From: Hydractinia symbiolongicarpus
Lineage: Eukaryota; Cnidaria; Hydrozoa; Anthoathecata; Hydractiniidae
Direction of reading: 5' to 3'
NCBI RefSeq assembly: GCF_029227915.1
Contig: NC_079880.1
Coordinates: 30,311,501-30,375,500 of the forward strand
DNA length: 64,000 nt
Shown: positions 21,314 to 32,170 of the stretch, one piece after another
Numbering within the stretch: position 1 is the stretch's first letter
Layout of the letters: each line of letters opens with the position of its first letter
Notes under the pieces: model-generated
What the model saw: only the letters and a program-made list of their open reading frames with translations
Told to the model about the DNA's origin: nothing
Databases searched by the model: none
Position numbers and translations under genes: made by a program

Positions 21314-22625
21314 GTGTCTATCATCAGCAATGGAGAACTCTTTTGTCAAGCAGATCTAAGTGTTGTTCCAAATCAAAAGGCGTTCACTGACATCGTATTA
21401 GAGGCATTTTCCATAGGGACGCCTAAGGCTAATGTCGAACACTGGGCTACTTGTACAGAGGTTCATGCAGATGGTGAGCATCAACACTACCACATGGCAT
21501 TGAAACTGAGTGGAACCCGTCGTTGGCGCCCCATTCATCAGCACATTTGCAAGACACGTAAGATTTCTGTGAACTTCTCATCCAAAAACTATGGGTACTT
21601 GGCTGCATACCGTTATGTTTGCAAAGATAAACCGTTTGAGTCAGTTTTGCACAGCAAAAATCACCCAAACTTAAAGAATGCCAAATCACCAGTGTCAAAG
21701 CGGGTGTTTCACTCGTTTTTCCCAAAATTCAAAGAAACGCCGGTGTTTGAAGGGTCCAGTACAAAAACTGGAAGCTTCAGCTAAACGACGCTTATCTAAT
21801 AGTGATGTTGCCAAGTTTCTTGTTGAAAACGACATAAAAAATGACACTCAGCACATGTCAGTGGCAAACCGGAGATAAGCTGAGAATCAGCCAGACTTAT
21901 TCAATTTTATCTTAAATAAGTCTTCAAAGGCATTCTCAGAACTCATTTCTGTAACTTGGAAAATGCACAGTGCCCCTAAAGCGATCGAGCGACAGCAAAA
22001 ATGTAGACTTGACGTTGTGGTAGAAAAATCAAACACAGCCTGCGTAGACGGATGCAACGGCACTTGGTTGGTGTGTGCAAGGCAAGTGTTGAGAAACAAT
22101 AGCATCAATATATACGTTTTTGCTGATGCTCTGCGAGAATGTCTGAAGCGTGGTCGCAAGAAAAATAACAATATCCTGTTAACAGGACCAACAAATTGTG
22201 TAAAATCATTCTTGTTGAACCCTGTAGAACTAATTTTCAATTGTTTTGTTAATCCTGAACAATGTGAACTCGCCTACCTTAATTATTTTAGGTGGTCAGC
22301 GGAATTAATCGCATGGAACGAATTTCTCCTCCTGTTGGAAGGTCAGACTGTTCACCTGCCAAGGCCTAAAAACCAGTTTGCCACTGACATGGTTATAGGC
22401 AGGGACAATTCCATGCCAATTTTGGTACAAGCAAAGGTTCAATTGAACATGTTGGAAAATATAACCAGAGAGACCAACGCAAAACAGATATGATGAGTTC
22501 AAGGTGGCGAGAATTCAAATTCATTGAAGAAATCCCAAAGGAATCGATGAAAGACTTAGAACCTTGTCCGCACTGTTTTTGCGCCCTGGTTATCCAAGGC
22601 ATGGATGCGTATAATGTATAATATA
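21314..22625 (+). pseudogene. HUH endonuclease-SF3 helicase Rep, broken
   Basis: The first block (21314-21784) shows the rolling-circle endonuclease signature: GEHQHYHMALKLS (HUH) and, about 50 residues on, the tyrosine motif AAYRYVCKDKP. The second block (21963-22493) is a superfamily-3 helicase: Walker A NILLTGPTNCVKSFLL (the usual Gly before Lys is Val), then FRWSAELIAWNEFLLLLEGQ (Walker B/C region) and HLPRPKNQFATDMV. After a frameshift near 22435 a third block carries FGTSKGSIEH, RWREFKFIEEIP and a CPHCF ending near 22620. At least two frameshifts and the Gly-to-Val change make it inactive. HUH-SF3 proteins occur in ssDNA viruses and in eukaryotic rolling-circle elements (Replitron-like); which one is open. 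Confidence 0.8.
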
Positions 22626-22653
22626 TAAAAACTATGTTCGTATTTAAAAGTAG

Positions 22654-23395
22654 CTGATTTATGTTGGTCAGTGCACCGTGAAACCGGAGTTTGCTCACTC
22701 CTCTCTTTGTATAGAGACACTGTAAGAAGCACAGCAAGGGGAATTGATATCATATCTTGTCTTTGGGCTTAACGATCCCACTTATTACCCCAGTCCAGTA
22801 GGGAGGCAGAGTTTGCTCACTTTGCTTTCAGGATTGACAATCCTGCTGCCCTTAGTCATTTTAGAAGAAGCTTTGCAAGATTTTCTTATCTGGTCTTCGT
22901 GGTGTTACGCCCACGCATATTACCCCAGTTATGACAGGCTGGTACTGTCATTAGGCAGGTCCACAGCAACAATTATCTGTGTAAGGCTGAGTGTTGGAGC
23001 TCCATAACACATGTGGAAAGCTACAGCCAGGGTCACAAGTCCTGGCGCGCAGATAGTTGTTTGCTTCTTAAACACATTCTCTAAAGAATAATTTTAAATT
23101 TATCCGTTTAAGGATATTCACGTTATGATAAGTTTTATTTATCTCATTTGTACCTATTCAATTCATTTTGAATTGCTTTAATATTTATTGTTTAGTGTTG
23201 TGTTCTGTCGCTGTTGTATTTTTCTACCTTTTACGGTCAATGTTTTTAGGAAATCCTTGCAAAAAGGGGGATTTTGCTTTTCTGAAAAATCTCTAGAGGG
23301 TTGCAACCTCTAACTATAGTAGAACCAGCTGTCATTAGACAAGAAATATCATTACAGCTAGCTGTTTTGTCACCTCATTATCAATATTATATTCC
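22654..23395 (+). repeat. Structured 3'-UTR-like repeat, family 2 copy a
   Basis: No coding. A series of hairpins with different stems and similar loops (GGAGT..ACTCC, TGGG..CCCA, CAGGAT..ATCCTG, CGTGG..CCACG, TGACAG..CTGTCA). Several are followed by TTATTACCCCAGT. It ends in a TCTAGAGG/CCTCTA hairpin and a TTGTCACCTCATTATC tail. Related copies occur at 33755, 34441 and 52433. The same plan as the 3' UTR of the USP retroelement (33015-33682) suggests a sister family. Confidence 0.65.
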
Positions 23396-23397
23396 AT

Positions 23398-23605
23398 GCG
23401 TCACAAGTGCGTCACATATGCGTCACAAGCTATATAGTACTATGCTCTAACAGAATTTAATGCGTCACATGCGTCACATCCAAAGTTTTAAAAGAATAGT
23501 ATATATATCTTTAAAAAAAATGTTGTGACGCATGTGACGCATACATTTAACAGTTAAACACATGCAAAAAGCCGAGTGACGCATTAGTGACGCACTGTGA
23601 CGCAT
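23398..23605. repeat. GCGTCAC / GTGACGC inverted array
   Basis: Five GCGTCAC heptamers (two clusters) followed by five GTGACGC heptamers, forming a large interrupted inverted repeat just outside the mariner stop codon. Could be subterminal binding repeats of a transposon or a foldback element. Confidence 0.75.
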
Positions 23606-23634
23606 AGAATTTACAGCTAAATATCTTTAAAAAC

Positions 23635-24749
23635 TTAATATTTTGTTCTGGCACCTTTGTGCTTTTGCACAAGTGCCAACCTTTTTGGCATTGATGATAT
23701 CAGGTTGTCAATAGTTTGTTTTGGAATACCTGTCAACATGGTTTGCTTGATTCTGTTCACAAACTGTTCATATGTTTCTGCTGTGATGTTCTGTTTCATT
23801 GCGTCTTCTTTTAATTTTGTCCTAACCAGGTGAAAAAGATTTTCTATTGGGTTTAGATCCGGGGAGCGTGCCGGTATTTTGACCATGACATAACCTTTGC
23901 GCTCCAAAGCCACCCTCGCTGCTTTTGAATTTTGTTTAGGACATCCATCCTGAAGAAACTTGTACGGTAGCGCAGAGTCGCTCTTCGCGAAGGCAGTGGG
24001 GAATTGTTCATCAATAACATACCTGGCAAAATTGTCGCCAGTGATTTTCCAGTCATGATGGTGACACATGACAACCCCATAACCAAAACTAATCGCAACG
24101 AAAAAATTTGCCATCTTACCCCACTGCCTTCTTTTCGTCCTTTTGTTGTGATAGAAAGACCTTTGTTGGGCCTACGCCAGGTCATACTTGATACTGTTCT
24201 CGCCTCTCCAGCTGGGTTGGGCTTAAATGCAAATCCAATCCCATCCGAATAAAACCCAATCTCCTTAGTCCAGTACACAGCCGGCAGATTTAACTGTTGC
24301 CTAGCAAACTTCGTGCGAATGGATTTGTCTTTCACGCTTAAAAGTCCTTTTTTCCTTGATTGACAATACTTGTAACCATGTTTCTGCAAACAACGTCGTA
24401 TGTCTCTGTTACTTATCTTCCAGCCGAGTCCTGCTGTCTCTTGAACTTTCTTCGAGGAGAACTGTACCCCATTCCGTCGCAATTGTGCCACAGTCCTGAC
24501 AATTATTCGTTCCATACGGATAGACACCTTTCGAGGGCGACCTTGGTTTTCTTTCCGTGGATCGAACGGGGCAGCGGCATCCATAGGTTTTTTTGCATGC
24601 CTGTAAATGGTCCGCTTTGCAAACTGTTTTCCATAACGCTTGACAAGCTCATATCAACTCAGACCGTTCTCCTGATGCAATATCCTCAACTTCATGGAAG
24701 TTTGTAGGTCCATTTTTTGATACTTACCCCGACTGTTTTTTGGAGACAT
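23635..24749 (-). pseudogene. Tc1/mariner transposase (DD34E)
   Basis: Starts at 24749 (MSPKNSRGKYQK) with a helix-turn-helix N region; one TGA lies near 24652. GRPRKVS (GRPR-like) follows at about 24530. Catalytic motifs are GFYSDGIGF (first Asp), LQDGCPKQNS (second Asp) and SPDLNPIENLF (Glu, 34 residues later). A frameshift near 24110 joins two frames (24584-23853 and 24114-23635). The protein cuts and pastes its own DNA at TA sites. With only one stop and one frameshift it is a recent pseudogene. I could not define terminal inverted repeats with confidence. Confidence 0.9.
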
Positions 24750-25443
24750 TTTGATTTTGCGCTGGTTTTATGTTTATATATATCTTTCTTTTTTGACTCA
24801 ATATACATGTACCCTTTCATTCTTGAAAAGGTATATATATATTTTTTGCGCGTAGTGATTTTCACCCAAAACATTTTGCGCGTTGCTTCTGTACTAAATT
24901 TTGCGCGCAAATAATTTTTTTTCGCACAACTGCGTCAAAATTAATACCCACAAAAATTAGTAACAATAACGTATTCATCTAACTACAATTTTTCACGGAA
25001 TATTATAATGTCTCGCGATTATCGAAAAATGCCCCATTCGCCTCGTCATCTATTGTTTTAGCATTTCTATCGTTTCCAATTTTAGCATGGCACAAAAGAA
25101 ACAATGCTGGTACATACTTCAAAACATATATATAGTATCCACCTTTGAATTAATTTAAAAATTAAGTCAAAAAAAATTACTGCAAAAAATTGCCGAAAGA
25201 ATTCTAAGTCTAAAATTTCAGAGACAATCCCGGTCAAAATATATTGGCAGTAAGCTACAAAAAGTGCAGTATAATCCTTTCTTACCCCCTCTCCCCCATT
25301 ATCAATGTTTGGAAACGCGTTAGCACAACTTTTGAACATTGATACTGGGGGAAAGGGGGCTTTGTACTTATCAAGCTCTTGCTACACATGAAGAAAGGGT
25401 TTACTGCCATTATTTTTGACCGGGATTGTAGGTGATAATAATA
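24750..25443. other. Non-coding, TTTTGCGCG repeats
   Basis: Between 24765 and 24910 the motif TTTTGCGC(G) occurs four times at irregular spacing upstream of the mariner gene. From 24915 to 25443 nothing else is seen. Confidence 0.5.
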
Positions 25444-25669
25444 CAAACTTTGCAACACTCCTGTACCGTGTTGCAACACGGTACATGAGTGTTTCTTATA
25501 TAGAGCAAATAAATTTAGAAGTTATTGCTGCTACAGCTGATGGTGCTTCACCAAACCGACTTTGCAACACTCGTGTACCGTGTTGCAACACGGTACATGA
25601 GTGTTTCTTATATAGAGCAAATAAATTTAGAAGTTATTGCTGCTACAGCTGATGGTGCTTCACCAAACC
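25444..25669 (+). repeat. 113-bp tandem duplication with a 22-bp palindrome
   Basis: Two nearly identical units inside the P-element coding region. Each contains a perfect palindrome whose left half is GTACCGTGTTG. The duplication breaks the transposase frame. Confidence 0.85.
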
Positions 25670-26459
25670 GTCGTTTTTTAGAATGCACAACTTATTATGT
25701 CGGTAGTCAGAGAAAAATGTAGTGTATCGTTCCATTAACCTATATGCTACAGATAAATGTTTTATATATTTTTTTGCTGATGTACCCCGTCTCATTAAAA
25801 CAGCTCGCAATTGTCTGTCCAACTCTGATTCTGGTAGAGCAACACGGTACATGTGGAACAGTGGGTTTTTTGTACTTTGGAGTCACATATCTCAGTTATA
25901 TCATGAAGATCTTAAAAGTGACTTAAAGTTAGTTCACAAGTTGACAAATGATCACATAAATTTGACACCTTATTCTAAAATGAGAGTCCGTTTGGCTGCA
26001 CCAGTACTAAGTGAAACAGTTGGAAATGTAATTAATGAGTTTGGTCCACCTGAAGCAGATGGCAATGCACCATTTTGCATTATGATGGATAAGTTTTTTG
26101 ACTGCCTTAATGTTAAAAACACTGTTGACCATGAATTGAATAGAAAACCATTTTCAAGACCATATGAATCTATCGATGATATCAGTTTCACCTGGCTGGA
26201 CGATTTTCTCTCTTATTTCCAATTATGGAAGGAATCGCATAAAGAACGCAATGATCATCCTTATACTGCACAGGCAAGATCGAATATCTTCATCTCTTGG
26301 CAGACGTATGAAGGATTACAAATGACTGTACATTCCTTTAAAAAAGTCTGTAAATTCTTACTTGAGCATGGCGTACGTTATATTTTGTCAGAAACATTTT
26401 GCCACAATTATTTCAAAAATTATTTTGGCAGACAACGTGCTATTGGATTACGCCGATAG
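25500..26459 (+). pseudogene. P-element / THAP9-like transposase, C-terminal part
   Basis: The reading frame carries the RNase H-like core and the GTP-binding/insertion region of P-element transposases. ATADGASPNRRF is at about 25650. Then come FFADVPRLIKTARNCLSNS (about 25780), WSHISQLYHEDL, LTNDHINLTPYSKMRVRLA, MDKFFDCLNV, ISWQTYEGLQMTV and NYFGRQRAIGLRR. The N-terminal THAP zinc finger is not present. The duplication at 25444-25669 and a stop near 25721 separate the TADGA block from the rest. C terminus ends at 26459. Most likely a 5'-damaged element copy, not a domesticated THAP9 gene. Confidence 0.88.
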
Positions 26460-26519
26460 TTATTGATGATAGTCCATTGCCAAAAAGAAAGAAAAACTCT
26501 CAATAGATGCTACATCCTG

Positions 26520-27014
26520 GACATGGATTAAAACTGTCAAACTGGCTATTTTTATAGCCACAATTTTTTAAAAAAATATTACACTGGCTATCAATATTTT
26601 TGGTCACATTCTTCAGTCCCCTTTATACTGGGACTGGAGGGTTCTAGCAGAAAACAAAGTTTTGTAGGCACACATTGTATTTACTTCACCTGGATCTTTT
26701 TGCAACTCTACAAATTGAAAAATATTTCGAAAAAAACTTACTGAAAAAACTTAATAAATTTTGTATTGCTCACTGAGAATATTTGGCGTTATCGACAAAA
26801 CCTGTGAATAAATGTCGTTCCTAATTTTTGCACTCTAAGACAGGTTAGGCAAGAATTTGTCATTGATTTCTTAACAATAATAAAGTTTAAATAAACAATG
26901 TAAAGAAATATGTCAGGCATATAGAATAAAACACATAAGTTAAAGCCAAAACATGTTTTTTTGAAAATTTGTGGCTATAAAAATAGCCTTTTTGAGAGGT
27001 TTTTAGTCCATGTC
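26520..27014. mobile_element. MITE with about 60-bp terminal inverted repeats
   Basis: Left end GACATGGATTAAAAC and right end (reverse complement) GACATGGACTAAAAAC. Both arms contain GGCTATTTTTATAGCC, itself a hairpin. No coding capacity. The target duplication was not resolved. It lies directly between the P-element gene and a truncated retroelement copy. Confidence 0.7.
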
Positions 27015-27710
27015 TAGGCCCTTATTAACAGTCACGAGTCATATGTTTTCTTTTTAGAAGAGCTGAGATAAGAATATTTTAACCGTAATAAGTCAGCAAG
27101 GGGGCTTGACTACACTCAGTCTTGTCTTTGGAGAGTGACGACTCCACTTATTACCCCAGTCAAAAATAAAACAAAATAAAATAAAAATTAAGTTAGCAAG
27201 GGGGTTTGATCATACTAGGTCTTTTCTTTGGAGAGTGACGACTCCACTTATTACCCCAGTTAAAAAAAAAAACGATTAGCAGAGGGGTTTGATCACACAT
27301 GATCTTGTCTTTGGAGAGTAACGACGCCACTTATTACCTGAGTTAAAAACAAAGAATAGCACAGTTGAACAGAAAAAGGTCAAAGTTTACTTTAGGAAGA
27401 TAGGGATGTCTGGTTTCTGCTGATGACCGTCCGCGGACGTCTTCGTGGTGACCCAGCTAGACTACTTAGGTTCAGAAATATGGGTCGAAACCTACCTGCC
27501 CTTGGTTAAAGTTCTGTTCATCTTTTCAAATGTGTTGTGTCCTTTTTATTTTTTTTATATATTTTTTAATTAATTCCTTGTAAAAAGGGAGAATTGTGCT
27601 TTTAGAGGCATTTTCTCTAGAGGAATACAACCTCTAGCTTATTTCCAAAGACCTAACAGGTTGAGTTTATCATTGCGGTGGCTTGTCACCTCTTTGTAAA
27701 TTATTTTCTT
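27015..27710 (+). mobile_element. 5'-truncated copy of the USP retroelement
   Basis: Opens with the last codons of the USP ORF (INSHESYVFLLEEL, then stop) and continues through the full 3' UTR: three hairpin modules, the GTCCGCGGAC region and the end TGTAAATTATTTTCTTT. It matches 32965-33682. No poly(A) tail. Confidence 0.75.
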
Positions 27711-27747
27711 TCTTCCCAGTTCTTTAGTATTAGCTGTTTTCTTTAGT

Positions 27748-28420
27748 TCAACTCTCAAAGCACGTTTTTTGAATTCTGTTTAGCAGCCCTGTGTTTTTCA
27801 CGAATATCCTTAGCATATGAAAGGTGCGAACTTTAGTAAGCAATGTAAACATATGCTCCAACAAGTTTAAACTAATTTCTTTATCAACTTGTGGCTCCAC
27901 TTCATAACAGAATAAACTTTTGAGCTCTTTTTTTTGAAATTTCTGTGGCCTGTAGGTTTTTGGGTGTATCTTTACCAATGCCTGATAAATGGGTCAACAT
28001 ATGATTTACCACTTCTGCAAGCAAAATATTCCTAAATTGTGTTTCTTCAAATTTTGATGGTAGGATATTTTCCTTCAACATGCCATAAAAATACATGTAA
28101 AAATCTGCGGCATCCCCAGAATATTTTCAATCATTGGTCTGAACTTGTTCCATAGTTGAAAAGCATCTAATATTTTCAGGCAAACACAAATCTTTAAAGC
28201 ATGAATCAGCACATATATTTACTATTAATTTTAAAGTTAAGGGGTGAAATTTCTTCAAACATTGTTCTTCCTTTGACAGCTGTGGTATGGAAATAGTAGA
28301 GTCACAAGAATTTGTTGTGACAGTTGCTCATGTATGTTTAACATTGCAGTGCCTATAAAGACCACGTTGTGATTTACAATTTATGTCGCAATGTTGACAA
28401 CGATAAACAGCTTTATTTTT
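27748..28420 (-). pseudogene. C2H2-finger protein of unknown class, fragment
   Basis: Minus-strand reading starts with a finger CQHCDINCKSQRGLYRHC near 28400. After two stops it continues through FKDLCLPENIRCFSTMEQV, FYGMLKENILPSKFEETQ and EVVNHMLTHLSGIGKDTPK. The tail block is VDKEISLNLLEHMFTLLTK (27748-27978). I cannot name the family; such proteins are often transposon-encoded. The non-LTR element begins where its N terminus should continue. Confidence 0.45.
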
Positions 28421-28432
28421 TTTCGTTATCCA

Positions 28433-30990
28433 TTACTTCCAATTTCTTGGGGGAATTTGATCGACGATCGCTGTACCCATTCGGATAGCTCTGTTTCTGA
28501 AGTCTTATCGTTTTGTAATTCTCTTTTTGAAAAAGTGCAACTTCTAGAAGACACTATCTACAATGAAGCAGCCCAAGTTTTTGGTCACCCTGTTTACAAC
28601 GGTGGCAAAAACCTGTCAGGGAAGAATCGTCGAACAATTTTTTCCATTAATTTAATAAAAGAAAAGAATCACATCTTAGGCAAATAAAGGTTTCTTGCAA
28701 CCTAATTCAAAGGATGGAGGTGAAAGCTAAAATTACACTTTTGAGCCGAAGTGAACGGGCTAGGAAAAAGCGCCGAAAATTCAAGAAAGCTCAGGACTCC
28801 TTTAGGAACAACCCTTACAAAGCAGGAAAGGATCTGCTTGACCCAAAGTGTTCTATTTTAAGGGTTGATCAAGAAACACTTGATAACCATAAAGCTTCAT
28901 CTGTGAAAGACGATCTTTACGAAGTTCCCCTAGGCAATTTACACGGGCTACCACCAAACCCTCCTATTTCACAACCCTTTCCGGCATCTGCTTTTAAATA
29001 TAAAGATTTTTTAAAGATTCTTGCAACCCGACGAAATGCTTATTTACCAGGCATCAATGCTATACCCTATAAAGTATACAAGAAGTGTCCTAAAGTAAAT
29101 TCTGTATTGTTTAATATGTTTAAGACTTCTTTTAAAAATTGTGTTGTTCACATTCAATGGCGTTGTGCTAGTGAAATTGATATCCCTAAATCAAAAACTC
29201 CTATGGAGTCTAATATTAAAGATATCGGTCTATCGCCTTAATAAATGTAGCAGGCAAGCTTTTATTCAGTCTTGTATCAAGACGGTTAGAAGCCCACATA
29301 ATTAATAACAACAAATTTATCAATACGTTACTCCAAAAAGGTTGTATGGAAAAGGTTCCAGGTTGCTGGGAACACATGTCGATGGTTTGGGCTGCTCTTA
29401 AAGAAGCCCGAGTTAACAAGTCAGACCTCGCCACAATATGGCTGGATATTGCAAATGCATTTCCTTCAATTCCACACAATTTAATATTTTTTGCACTGGA
29501 GAGATATGGAGTTGTTCCACGCTGGATATCGTTCATCAAGACTTACTTCGGAATTGATAGGTAATCTGTTAGTTGTCCTCACCAAGCAACTGGCACAGGC
29601 ACATGCGTGGCATTTTCGCTGGGTGCACACTTTCGATCATTTTGTTTCTCGCTGGTATCAACATCATCCTTGAATACACTCCTATCTGATGCCTGCAATT
29701 ATGTTACTTCTAAGAAGGTATCCCTAACAGTAATTAGAGCTTTTATGGACGATATCAACCTCATGTCATCCTGTGTTTCGGGAACTCAAGAACTCCTAAA
29801 CCGATATACTACTGGTTTGGACCGTAAGGCGCAAAGTCAATCGGGGAACTGGAGAATAAGTTAACAACTGGGCTTACAATAATAAATAGTTCTTGTTTCA
29901 AAGACACTCAGAAACTCTGGATTCTACAAAATTTACTTATCCCTAGAATCCAATGGCCACTGCTTATTTACGAAGTTCCCATATCTCGGGCTTCAAGGTT
30001 GGAACAAAAGACATTTGCTTTTATCAGAAAATGGCTTTCAATTCACCCATCCGCTACTAACATCTGTCTGTACAGCTCCTGTTCGCCTTGTCCCCTGCCA
30101 ATCAAAAGTCTGCCATCACTACTAAAGTCCTCCAAAATTAGTGGCCATCTGCTTTTAAGAGACTCTAAAGACCCACTAGTCTCACATAGTGCCCCCTCCT
30201 TAAAATCGGGTAAATGGAAGGTTAATGACGCAGTTACAACGGCAGAGACAGAAGTGACAGTTCGATCCATGATAGGTACTCCCCAACTAGGTAGAGCTGG
30301 CCTAGACATCCAAAGATGTTTGAAGGTTCCCACTTCCAAACAGTCCCACGCTTACAGAAAGTTGATATCAAACACAGCCAGAGATATAGACGAGGAAGCT
30401 AACATGAGTAGAACCATGCAGTTCCAAGTACAAGGGCAGTGGACCAGATGGGAGAATTACATCCGAAATGACCTGTCCTGGAAATCCATTCTTGCTATGC
30501 CACCAAACTTGCCTTCTTTCTGTCTAGCTTCTACTTATGACGTTTTACCGTCACCCAGCAACTTAAATCGTTGGAACATTTGCACTGAATACAGTTGTTC
30601 CTTGTGTGGAAAACTTTTATGCATCACAGCACGTCTTAGGTTCTTGCAAGGTTGCCCTTACTCAAGGCCAATTCACTTTCCGACATGATTCTGTTCTTTG
30701 TGAGCCTCAAAAAATTGTGCCAGAACTTAAACCATCTCCGAAAAGTAAATTGTTTAAGATACCATTTGTTAAAGCAGGTACATACACCTCTGGGAAAAGA
30801 TCAAAACCAACAGGTCTATTCCATCACGCCAGTGACTTGGTGATACTGTCTGACTTAAACAATAGCTTTGTGCTCCCTGGTCACATAGCTGTTACATCAC
30901 TAAGATCAGACATTGTAATGTATTCCAACTGTTCCAAAATTGCTATTCTCCTAGAACTTACCTGTCCTTGTGAGGAGAATATGGAGTCCT
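28433..30990 (+). pseudogene. Reverse transcriptase and restriction-like endonuclease
   Basis: Frames shift repeatedly but the order is clear. An N region comes first (LSRSERARKKRRKFKKAQ, about 28740), then RT fingers (PGINAIPYKVYKKCPKVNS; IQWRCASEIDIPKSKTP). Motif A is IWLDIANAFPSIPH (about 29440) and the motif C active site is AFMDDINLM (about 29745). The thumb region follows, then a zinc-binding segment (CSLCGKLLC ... GSCKVAL) and TFRHDSVL. A restriction-like endonuclease core is SDIVMYSNCSK ... ILLELTCPCEENMES (Asp and Glu of the PD-(D/E)xK fold, about 30910-30990). A TAG at 30990 ends the sub-ORF, but the same frame continues. RT copies the element RNA at a nicked target. Confidence 0.88.
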
Positions 30991-31535
30991 AGCACTGTAC
31001 CAAACTTTCTAAGTACTCCTCTTTAGTCGAAGTAAAACGTAGAAACGGTTGGTCTCCACATCTTTACGCTGTTAAAGTAGGTGCTGGAGGTTACTGTTCT
31101 AGGTCCCTTACATGTTGTTTAAAGACTCTCGGTTTTTCCAACAAATCTGCATTCATAACTGCACGCAAACTTGGTGACATATGCATGAAAACATCATTTT
31201 GCATCTGGTTTGGTGGAGATTCCCTGCAATGGTCCCAAGAATGCAGTCCAACAACATCCACAACCTCAAACGATCGTATGTTCCAAGTGCCTTCTTTGGC
31301 ATCCAACGCTTTTGTCGATAACGGTCCGTATCCAGCCACATCATTGCCAAAGCCCGCAGTTGCCTTAAAGATCAAATCCAAGCAGAAAGCTAACAACGCC
31401 CATGCCGGTTTGATAAACAAGGGTAACACATGCTATGCAAACTCTATCCTTCAAGTGTTAACTGTCCTTCCAAGTCTTTTGTCTCAACTGCCATCAGAGT
31501 CCTCTTTGTTATCGCCACTAGTGAAGTCGATAGAC

Positions 31536-31580
31536 TTCATCATTGCGGTGGCTTGCCACCTCTTTGTAAATTATTTTCTT
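31536..31580 (+). repeat. Short 3'-end insertion 1 in the USP region
   Basis: About 45 bp equal to the very 3' end of the element UTR (CATTGCGGTGGCTTGCCACC ... TTATTTTCTT), sitting between coding blocks LVKSI and LNMSLLHRS. Looks like an extreme 5'-truncated retrocopy. Confidence 0.65.
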
Positions 31581-31647
31581 TTCTAAATATGTCCCTTTTA
31601 CATCGCTCCCGTTCGGCTACTGATCCTTCCAATTTCTTGCGGGCTTT

Positions 31648-32170
31648 GCAAGGGGGATTGATCATACTAGGTCTTGTCTTTGGAGAGTGACGACTCCACT
31701 TATTACCCCAGTTAAAAAAAAATAAAAAAATAAAAAAACATTAGCAGGGGGGGTTTGATCACACATGATCTTGTCTTTGGAGAGTAACGACTCCACTTAT
31801 TACCTGAGTTAAAAACAAAGAATAGCACAGTTGAACAGAAAGTGGTCAAAGTTTATTTTAGGAAGATAGGGATGTCTAGTTTCTGCTGATGATCGTCCGC
31901 GGACCTCTTCGAGGTGACCCAGCTAGACATCCAGGGTACTTAGGGTCGAAACCTACCTGCCCTTGGTTAAAGTTCTGTTCATCTTTTCAAATGTGTTGTG
32001 TCCTTTTTATTTTTTTTATTTTTTTTAATTAATTCTTTGTAAAAAGGGAGAAATGTGCTTTTAGAGGCATGTTCTCTAGAGGAGAACAACCTCTAGCTTA
32101 TTTCCAAAGACCTAACAGGTTGAGTTCATCATTGCGGTGGCTTGCCACCTCTTTGTAAATTATTTTCTTT
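31648..32170 (+). repeat. 3'-UTR insertion 2 in the USP region
   Basis: About 520 bp matching the element 3' UTR from the second hairpin module to the 3' end. It lies between coding blocks FLRALQ and the USP finger region. It shares its 3' end with insertion 1 and with the native UTR. Confidence 0.75.

Noticed and set aside
22744-23007. Plus-strand ORF of 87 codons in the structured repeat
   Set aside because: The same segment at 33755-34850 does not keep the frame; the conservation is of RNA hairpins.
27395-27500. Hammerhead ribozyme suggested by CTGATGA and GTCGAAAC
   Set aside because: The stem arrangement between the two motifs does not fit stem II and stem III of a hammerhead.
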